A DNA stretch of 64,000 nt from Turritopsis dohrnii (lineage: Eukaryota; Cnidaria; Hydrozoa; Anthoathecata; Oceaniidae): assembly GCA_027922465.2 (NCBI GenBank), contig BQMF02000162.1, positions 62,001 through 126,000 on the forward strand. The letters are read 5' to 3'. Shown in pieces: positions 57,409 to 64,000 of the stretch (positions within the stretch are counted from its first letter, which is position 1; each line of letters starts with the position of its first letter). The position numbers and the translations under genes were made by a program. The notes beneath the pieces were generated by a model that worked only from the letters and a program-made list of their open reading frames with translations, made no database searches and was not told where the DNA came from.

Positions 57409-57875
57409 GATTTCTGAAGTTACTCTCTTAAATTCTGAAGCAACGCCTTCTTCCTTTCCCCCAATGCTAGTGACGGACCGAAGAGAGCTTTTCCTCATAA
57501 TAGGTGTGGTGGGGAAAAGGTGTTGTTTGTATTATAGTATGTGACTGTTCATGAATGCTTGTAATACACTTTCTAATCTTTTGTGGGGCTATAATGTAGA
57601 TTAGTCAATTCGAGATGCTTATCTGATTGGGAGACGTTAAGAATTCTTTCTGTTACTGAGCGAGTTTTTGTTTTAGGTTACAAACAGATATCGTAGCTCC
57701 ATCACCATGCCTAAACAGGGTTTAGTCCGGTTCAAAGAAATCATCGGTGAGCATAGAAAACTAACAAACAAATTATTTATTAAGGTCTTCTTACAATTTG
57801 TATGTAATCCTTTTGTATCCTTTCCTTCTTCTAGATGACATGTTGATCAAGATGGATGCTCAAAAAGAAGACTGA
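53367..57875 (+). CDS. PUR-alpha/beta family single-stranded DNA/RNA-binding protein, seven exons
   Basis: Exons: 53367-53430, 56022-56137, 56344-56446, 56570-56636, 57058-57361, 57677-57746, 57835-57875. All have GT-AG borders, phases agree, and the 765 bases encode 254 residues. Three PUR repeats are present: I ([20 protein letters not shown] ... SFAEHY), II ([20 protein letters not shown] ... [10 protein letters not shown]) and III ([20 protein letters not shown] ... [16 protein letters not shown]). In known PUR proteins repeats I and II fold together to bind purine-rich ssDNA and RNA, and repeat III dimerises. The N-terminal [16 protein letters not shown] tail replaces the glycine-rich tail of vertebrate PURA (322 residues), and the Q/E-rich C-terminus is missing. 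Intron 1 (2.6 kb) holds a transposon and intron 5 a 29-base T run. Confidence 0.95.
53955..55136. mobile_element. Non-autonomous DNA transposon (1182 bp) in PUR-alpha intron 1
   Basis: The inverted ends CAGTTAGGACCACTCGACCA and CAGTTAGGACCACTCAACCA lie at 53955 and 55136. Both are flanked by AAATA (53950-53954 and 55137-55141), a candidate 5-bp target duplication. No transposase ORF. Superfamily unclear. Confidence 0.82.
56952..56965 (+). other. Candidate 14-nt poison microexon in PUR-alpha intron 4
   Basis: CTACAAAGCTGGAA is bounded by a good acceptor (TATTTATTTCAG) and a good donor (GTATGT). Its length is not a multiple of three, so inclusion would shift exon 5 and meet a stop within about 20 codons. 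Confidence 0.3.
57379..57407. repeat. T homopolymer in PUR-alpha intron 5
   Basis: About 29 consecutive T shortly after the exon 5 donor. Confidence 0.95.
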
Positions 57876-58464
57876 AAGAAATTTCTTTGCGTTATATTGT
57901 GTTCAATGAATTGATTAGTTTTTCCGAGGGAGGGGTTTTTCATTTTATATTTACGGCGCTGCTAACAAACAAACAAACAAAAAGTTGTTTTCTGTAGCTT
58001 TACAAAACCCGTATTTTTTCTGAACTTTTTTTTCTAACTCGAAACGGGAAGTTATGCTCCGTTCGATAGGTATTATCGAAAGGGAATAACACGTACTGGT
58101 TTCTTTTTATATATCTTTACTATTTCTTAAACTTTCCCCTTCTTTACAAGAAGAAATGTTTTCCAAGCTCTGCATTCACTGTGATTGGACAGAATTTGGG
58201 ATCGTTTTATTTGGACCTGATGTTTTTATGGTTTATACTAATAATAGGTGTTTTCGACGCATGTTTTATGCTTTTACGTAAAGAGAGAAATTTTACTGTC
58301 CACTGCCAAAAAAAAAAATAAAAAGGAAAGATTTAATGTTTGGTGTATCATGTGTTTTTTGGTTTCCTGGTCAACTTTGGTAGCAATACATTTTGCTATC
58401 GTTATCGAGCTTTTAAGAAACTTTTTTCTCCCACTTACTGAAAGTCCTTGATTATCTCCGGACA
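57876..58464. other. 3' flank of PUR-alpha gene
   Basis: No gene seen. Contains a (AAAC)n run near 57966-57980 and an A-rich AATAAAAAG near 58317 that could serve as a poly(A) signal. Confidence 0.5.
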
Positions 58465-58690
58465 TTACGGTTTTTCCATGTCTACCTTACGATTGAAGTC
58501 CAATTCAATCGGGTTCTGAAACGGAATGGTGACGTTAGTGTAATTCTTTTCCAAGTCGGTATTCGGCGAACCGAGAAATACCTCTAGGTTTAGCCGGGAT
58601 AGCCTCTTAAGCTTACGAAAATGTATAAAGATGTGCGAAGCATTCAGAACTCTCTGCTCTAATTCGGTCAAAGAAATGGTGTGTAACACC
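58465..58690 (-). CDS. Probable terminal exon of an unrecognised gene
   Basis: The minus frame reads HTISLTELEQRVLNASHIFI, continues FRKLKRLSRLNLEVFLGSPN and ends IELDFNRKVDMEKP then TAA. It has higher GC and more balanced composition than its surroundings, which suggests coding. Two N-glycosylation sites (NAS, NYT/NVT) would fit a secreted or extracellular protein. There is no ATG, an upstream in-frame stop lies in the G-run, and the acceptor is unclear. It may belong with the signal-peptide exon at 60450-60590. I do not recognise the family. Confidence 0.4.
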
Positions 58691-58703
58691 CACCCACCCA
58701 CCC
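58689..58703 (-). other. Canonical G-quadruplex motif
   Basis: The minus strand reads GGGTGGGTGGGTGGG: four G3 runs with single-T loops, the most stable parallel type. It lies directly at the 5' edge of the coding-like exon 58465-58690, in the sense strand. Confidence 0.85.
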
Positions 58704-59287
58704 TTCAGCATAGCGATTTTCGCTGATACTACTGTCGCTATCAACAGTCTAGTATAAAACAAATATATTACAATATTAAAATCAGTTGGTAGACAATAAG
58801 AAATAAAAAATTAGATATAAAACAAAAATTCATAATAGACTAAAGGAGAAAGAACTGACAAATGCGAAAAAGGGGGAAGGTGAATTGCTGTGACGAAAAC
58901 TTAGATAACTCAAATTGGGGGAATAGAGCGCTTTGAAAAGCGATTGGATATCGTGAAACTAATGAAATAAAGAACAAGCAAACAAACACACATCCAAAAA
59001 AAACCAGTCTAGTTGATTGAACAATATAGTTACTAACTACAGCATCAGTTGCGAGAACGTTTCAATATATTCAATGCGTATCTGTGGTGTGAGCTAGGAG
59101 TATCATATTTACAAGGAGCGGTGGGGGTAATAGGAGGAGGAGAAGATGTTGCCGTAGTATCTGCCAGAATATCTAGTTTCGATTTAAAAATAGATTGAAA
59201 CGTAATTCGTTCTGAGAGCGAAATATCGGGAAAAAATGTAATGAAAGGGAAATGGATAGAACTATGCGGAATTTTTTAGAAAGAAAA
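58704..59287. other. No feature seen
   Basis: AT-rich sequence with no supported gene. It may be an intron if the exons on either side belong to one gene. Confidence 0.4.
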
Positions 59288-59597
59288 CTACAAATACAAT
59301 CCAGTCTCGAATGTAAACCGACGACCAAAAAAAATAGACCGTCCGAATTTCTCACGATCACTCATGGAAACTTGACTTCTCTGAAGTCTTCCGTACGCTC
59401 TCCAGTCACTTGGTCTGGCAACAGGATACATGATTATGAATACTTGGTTACTTTTTCCTAGCTTCTCTTTTTCGAAAACGAATTTTAAAATATCAATTGT
59501 TTTATGTTTGTTGACAGTATCTATTCCAACCATCTGATTAGTATTGTGCTGAGATTCTGGTTTCTGAGGAGTAGTGAATAGGTGGTCATAATTTGAG
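59288..59597 (-). CDS. Probable exon of an unrecognised gene
   Basis: After a pyrimidine-rich acceptor (CTCTCCCCGTCCCCAG) the minus frame is open for about 100 codons to a stop at 59288. It includes NKHKTIDILKFVFEKEKLGK and MYPVARPSDWRAYGRLQ. An alternative acceptor (GAATCTCAG) nearer the middle would be in phase 0, matching the donor of exon 60590-60450. No family recognised. Confidence 0.4.
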
Positions 59598-60215
59598 CTG
59601 GGGACGGGGAGAGAGCCATATAAAACTTTTTGAATATATATAAACACGTGTATTTCTCCATCGTTTTTCCAATGCAGTAGTATTAAATATTACTTTACAT
59701 TTGATTTCAATTCAAACATTTCTATTGATTTAATAATTAATTTATTTATTTCACTTGTTTAAATCTAACGCGTGGTTTTTTCCGAACGATTCTTTGCTAC
59801 TCAAGACGTTATCCATTAGACTCTCCGATAATCCGTCGCTATATCGGTTTACATTCTCACGTCGATATGAGTGATTCTAAAAAAATCCGAAAAAACCCCA
59901 ATTCATACATGTTTCCACTTCTATTTTACATCGTATTATGTCATATTGCCCTTCTATCATCATGCTAGCAACTTAAAAAAGATCTTTGAAATTGTATCCT
60001 CAAGCCTATCTCCTGCTAGGTAAACTTTTTCGTGGAGAGCGAAGTTTTTTGCAATTGATAAAATTCTATGCTGAAAATGTTGAAAACACTCTTACATTTT
60101 TTAATCGTTACTACTGTGTTACAGAGAATTCTTGCTATATTGAGCCATGAGGGCAGATTTCTGGAGAGGTCGTTAAGGCCTTTTTCTACAAGAATTTATT
60201 AAGAAAGAGACAGAA

Positions 60216-60336
60216 CCCAGTGGGCAAATTTGTTTAAAAAACCTCTGCGAAGGACTGCATTTCTATAGAAATGTACACACTATGACGATGAAAATGCTCT
60301 TCATCGCAGTGATTTTTTGACGATTTTGTCCACTGG
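60216..60336. mobile_element. ~120-bp hairpin MITE, copy 7
   Basis: CCCAGTGGGCAAATTTGTTT to GACGATTTTGTCCACTGG, with the CTCTGCGAAGGACTGCATTT core. It falls just downstream of the signal-peptide exon at 60450-60590. Confidence 0.92.
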
Positions 60337-60449
60337 ACATCATAGTAGCTAAGGTCTATGTAAAATTAGTCCATGCTTGAGGAGCATTGAATAGCAGAAT
60401 AGTGGTGGTTACAGTCTATATTATGTAAATTAGTCGGTGGTTTTCATAC

Positions 60450-60590
60450 CTGTCTAGTGATTTTCTTGAGCAGTTCTACCTTTCGTTTCTGCGCACAATC
60501 GTTCCAACGGACACCGCAGTTGCTCAGACAATGGTTGGTAGCCAACAAACCAATAAAGAGGAGTGCTAACAGAAGCGTTGAGCTGTTCAT
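60450..60590 (-). CDS. First exon of a secreted-protein gene (signal peptide)
   Basis: An ATG at 60590 opens 47 codons, ending at a good donor (AGACAG|GTATGA, phase 0). Residues 1-23 are a typical signal peptide (MNSSTLLLALLFIGLLATNH then CLS). The mature part has cysteines (NCGVRWNDC) and then a basic, helix-like KRKVELLKKITRQ. Likely continuation is at 59597-59288 and perhaps 58690-58465. The family is unknown; a small cysteine-containing secreted protein is all that can be inferred. Confidence 0.6.
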
Positions 60591-61884
60591 ATTTTTTTTA
60601 TCGAATATTGGAAAATAAAGTCACAATAAATTTTTGTATAAGATGTAAAGAAAGTAGTATTGAAAAGATCGATCTATAAATTCTTTTATGTTCACTGGTT
60701 TTATCAGCATGAAATTTTCAAGTTTTATATATTCATACTTCTAACTATCAGGTTTTCCAATATCCTGTGTCGAGTATTCTTCCTTTAGGATGTTTGACCA
60801 TACAATTAAATCAACTAGGGGTGTCGCCAGATAAGGTATCCATTGAAAATCCAATCAATGTTTACCCCCTGCTCAATTGAAGTGAGATTTACGGCAGGTT
60901 GGTTTGTTGCATTTGTAAATATAGCATATTCGATTTTTGCTATTAAAAGAATCATATTTGCTTTGTTCGTATAATATTCAGGGTTTTTTCCCATCAACTT
61001 CGTGTGTGACTTTCGAAAGGTGTGACGACTCGAAATGGTATCATAATACAAAATGCTGAGTCAGCAGAGAGATAAGTGTTTTAAAAGATTATATTAGCAT
61101 ATATTGATTTAACAAATATTAAGTTCTGTTTGAATTTTTCTGATGAGGGGCGGATGCGGATGAGAGGCGGATTCGGATTAGAGGCGGGCGGAACAAACAA
61201 GATCAGCTGTAGTGACGTCAAGTCATGGCGTTTTAATGTGGCGGTAACTCTGGAAAACAGTTTCTGGGTACCCGATTTCCATGGGGTTTTTTTTTCAAAA
61301 TATTTTCCTAGGTTAATTTTCTTCATGTTTCTTTTTTTTTTATCTTTGATATTTTCATGAAAAGTGTAACTGACTTAAATTCCTCTTCCATAGGATGTTT
61401 TGGGAAGGGTATATTTTAAATGGAGTGGTCTATATCATATCCTAGCATTTCAAAGAAGTATATGGTATACTTTAATCACAGTTAAGAGAGAATCTGACGT
61501 AATAAGTATGTTCACCTGCCAATACCTAGCCATTACATTATTACGGTGAAAACACTTTTAAAAGTATTTGAACAAATGAGGCAAAGTCTGAACCTTACCC
61601 TCATTAACCCAAACACATTTGACAAGGTTTACACCGTAAAGTCTGATGGTAACGATTTGTCAGACTAACATATTGTAATAGAAAGTCCTTAGTCCTTTAA
61701 CAATTTGGATCACCAACCCGAAAAGGTTGGAGAAATACCCTTGTGATCCCATGTGATGGTAATCTAGCAAACATACAATGCTAATTCTTGATTAACATAG
61801 CCGCTTTATGGCAAGGAAGAACTGTTTTAACAGTGGTATAGTGTAACATGCATTGCAGGTTTTATATCTCATAAGATTGGAAAT

Positions 61885-61906
61885 CCTAACCCTAACCCTA
61901 ACCCTA
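61885..61906. repeat. Interstitial telomere-like repeat (CCCTAA)n
   Basis: About three and a half perfect CCTAAC units. Confidence 0.9.
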
Positions 61907-62340
61907 TCTCATTAGGTTGGAAACAAAAGGACCCTATAAAATCGTAAACCTGATGATTCTCGATCGGAGGACCATAATGCAATATTTTGGTGATTTTGTT
62001 GCTAAGCAACAATGCTGTGCGAGGACCCACTTGTGTTGTTTTGCCTGGAAATATAAATTTTGAAAATGACAATAACTTAAGGAAACTTGGGAAAAATGTG
62101 GGATGCCCATTCTGTTCCAGTTTTGAAATTTAGTTACATGTTGAAAACTGTCGAAAATCATGGTGAGGACAAAATTAACTGACCACAGTGTTAAAAACAT
62201 CTGTCCATGCAATGGAAGTCAATCAAGGTTACCTCCAACCAAATGTACCCTTCAAAATGGCTAACCTGTACTGAGGTTAAAATCACAATCTTTTCGTATC
62301 TTCTGATTTGTTGAATGCCTTCTGCTCCTCTATTTGAAAG

Positions 62341-62466
62341 ATTTCGTAAAGGTTTACGAGATTTGTAACCCCTGTTTACGACTGTTACGTGACCATTTGC
62401 ACAATTTCGTAAAGGCTTACGAGATTTGTTACCAATGTTTGCGACTGTTACGTGACCATTTGCATG
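62341..62466. repeat. 63-bp tandem duplication
   Basis: Two units starting ATTTCGTAAAGGTTTACGAG and ATTTCGTAAAGGCTTACGAG, both containing ACTGTTACGTGACCATTTGC. They differ at a few sites. Confidence 0.93.
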
Positions 62467-63275
62467 ATTTCATGCTAGTTCAAGAATACTGAAATGTTCA
62501 TGTCGTGGTGCCATTCAGAAACAAAAACGGTCGTTAATTTTCGAGTATTTAAACAGTGGACTATAAAATATATCGTTACATTATATACATAGAAAAAATT
62601 ATTTCTCTAAAAAAACTAAGTATCTTTAATTTCTACTTGGCAGCGAAATTTCTTCCATGAAAGTTGGTGACGAATTTCATTGCTCTCCATTCAATCTCCA
62701 TTGAATTGTGGTTAGCAACAATCAATAGAACTTTGTTACCATGCCTTTTTGACATGCTGATGGTTGTTCAATTTGGAAACGAAGTATCTGTATTTTCTGG
62801 ATATAAAAGGTTTGTACCATTTTATGAATACTTTTTCCTGAAGTCGCCCGTATCCATTTACGGGCAACCGATGTTCTTCCTGGACACATCCACGAGAGAC
62901 TCTCAGCATTCACATATCCAGATAATCTCTCAGTTGCCGGTGTTTTTGTCAGGATGTCTTTACAAAACAAAGGCTGTCTTGATTTTCGAATTCCTTTTGT
63001 TCTGTATCCGACATAAACATGAGATGACTAGACTATATCAGCTAGCCTATAACAGCTAGACTGCTCAGCCATTTTTATCGAAAGCGACCGTGCAAATTTT
63101 ATTAAATGTTTGAGCTAAGACTAGTTTGCGTTGTAGCTGTGTTAGTTCAGATATCTTGTCGTCTAACAATGTGAAATTTCGATGGAACAAGATTTCGTCG
63201 AATCCCTAAAGTTCGAAAAATAAATGATTGAACATGGTTTCGTCTTAAAAATTTTGGTTACTTTGGAAACACTAA

Positions 63276-63470
63276 AGCTTGGTTTCCAATAAAATTATTT
63301 TTGTTGCGCAACCGTTTTGCAGCACTTTGTTGTGCAACAAGTGTAGGAAATTGTTGCAGAGATAGATTTTTTTCTATCTCTGCAACAGGTGTTGTACAAC
63401 ATATCTTTTGTTCTGAAAAACGGTTGCACAACCGTTGTGCAACAAAAATAATTTTATTGGAAACCAAGCT
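63276..63470. mobile_element. Harbinger-like MITE (195 bp) with TAA target duplication
   Basis: AGCTTGGTTTCCAATAAAAT and the following TATTTTTGTTGC are perfectly inverted at the right end. TAA flanks both sides (63273-63275 and 63471-63473), as expected for PIF/Harbinger. A second palindrome (GAGATAGA / TCTATCTC) sits at the centre, so the whole element folds. Confidence 0.92.
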
Positions 63471-63533
63471 TAAAGAACCAAAAGCAAAATTGACTATTGA
63501 CACAACAAAGTAAACAATTGAAAAACAAATCAC

Positions 63534-63766
63534 CTTTCTAATGTCTTGCAAATTTTCTTCTTCACTTAAAGGTGTGGTTATGATCGATGACCTCTTGCCA
63601 GCTGTAGCAGTTTTGGCTTGGTCATGCAAACTTTTCATGTACTCTTGCAAATCCGCTATGTTTCTATGTTGAAGGATACTGTGAAGGTCGTCCACGAATT
63701 TTGGAATGACAAGGTTCTGGCGTTTCTCATATCTAGTCCTTGTTTTGTTAAGCCATTTATCATAAC
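63534..63766 (-). CDS. Internal exon of an unrecognised gene
   Basis: Between a good acceptor (TTCACTAG, 63767-63768) and donor (AGAAAG|GTGATT) the minus frame is open: GYDKWLNKTRTRYEKRQNLV ... LSEEENLQDIRK, about 77 residues, mostly helical and charged. The open frame continues past the donor into the MITE, which is not coding. The other exons are outside the window or unrecognised. No family identified. Confidence 0.55.
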
Positions 63767-63789
63767 CTAGTGAAGCAAACAAACAAACA

Positions 63790-64000
63790 TGACATGATTC
63801 GTAGGAGGTTTGGATTTAACGATGGCATTTTACCCCGAGACATTAAAATACCGGGTTGGCGTCCGGCGGGGTCAGTCTTGCTCAATGGAGGGGAAGGCTT
63901 CTTCAGCTTTGGTAGGCAACCTTCCTAGAGATGGTTGCCATAATTGCCTTTAGGGGCAGGTAGAAATATCATCCGGTCTAGTACTCCTACTTCGTCTATT
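63790..64000. other. No feature seen
   Basis: GC content rises (GGGTTGGCGTCCGGCGGGGT), but I recognise no gene or repeat here. Confidence 0.4.

Larger units (their letters stand above)
60591..63275. other. Gene-free interval with small repeats
   Basis: Contains a GCGGAT-rich stretch near 61145-61190, a telomere-like tract at 61885-61906 and a 63-bp tandem duplication at 62341-62466. A TGACGTCA-like site is near 61211. No gene is recognised. Confidence 0.5.

Noticed and set aside
57362..57544. Open frame continuing PUR-alpha exon 5 through the T run
   Set aside because: It lies after a GTATGT donor; the third PUR repeat resumes at 57677.

Overview
This is AT-rich animal genomic DNA. Its genes are split by spliceosomal introns with GT-AG borders, lie far apart, and are surrounded by many transposons, foldback elements and satellites. 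Gene content (PUR-alpha, an FBXO30/FBXO40-type F-box protein, a CYP3-clan cytochrome P450, an intronless class A GPCR, a Ras-like GTPase) and short TTAGGG-type tracts fit an early-branching metazoan. A cnidarian is my best guess from the mobile-element types, but nothing here proves the phylum.

Layout. 1-2.99 kb: the gag and reverse transcriptase/RNase H part of a DIRS-like retrotransposon on the minus strand, cut by the window edge, with a textbook -1 frameshift site between its ORFs. 3.0-6.4 kb: a complete, apparently intact P-element-type DNA transposon encoding an 883-residue THAP transposase, with 37-bp perfect terminal inverted repeats and an 8-bp target duplication, inserted just upstream of the DIRS gag. 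7.6-8.7 kb: a short flotillin-like SPFH gene whose tail is a 27-residue tandem repeat. 11.0-14.4 kb: a complete five-exon P450 (502 codons). 14.4-27.6 kb: gene-free DNA with a diverged segmental duplication, a deleted Tigger element that keeps its HTH, a SINE, several MITEs, a 128-bp satellite and a dead LINE. 27.6-28.4 kb: a Ras-family GTPase. 28.4-38.3 kb: repeats, including a second, inverted 128-bp array. 38.3-39.3 kb: the GPCR. 39.3-46.3 kb: repeats. 46.3-49.8 kb: the FBXO30-like gene (four exons). 51.5-52.5 kb: a non-autonomous DNA transposon with 8-bp target duplication. 53.4-57.9 kb: the seven-exon PUR-alpha gene. 58.4-60.6 kb: pieces of one or two unrecognised minus-strand genes, one beginning with a signal peptide. 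63.5-63.8 kb: one exon of an unrecognised gene.

The cellular genes do not form a pathway and appear to be independent. What links the region is its mobile DNA: at least seven copies of one ~120-bp hairpin MITE, inverted-repeat elements inside introns of the P450, FBXO30-like and PUR-alpha genes, and insertions that can be ordered in time. The strongest new observations are the intact P element, the DIRS frameshift signal, the ~120-bp MITE family and the flotillin-like protein with internal repeats. I did not see a new multigene system.
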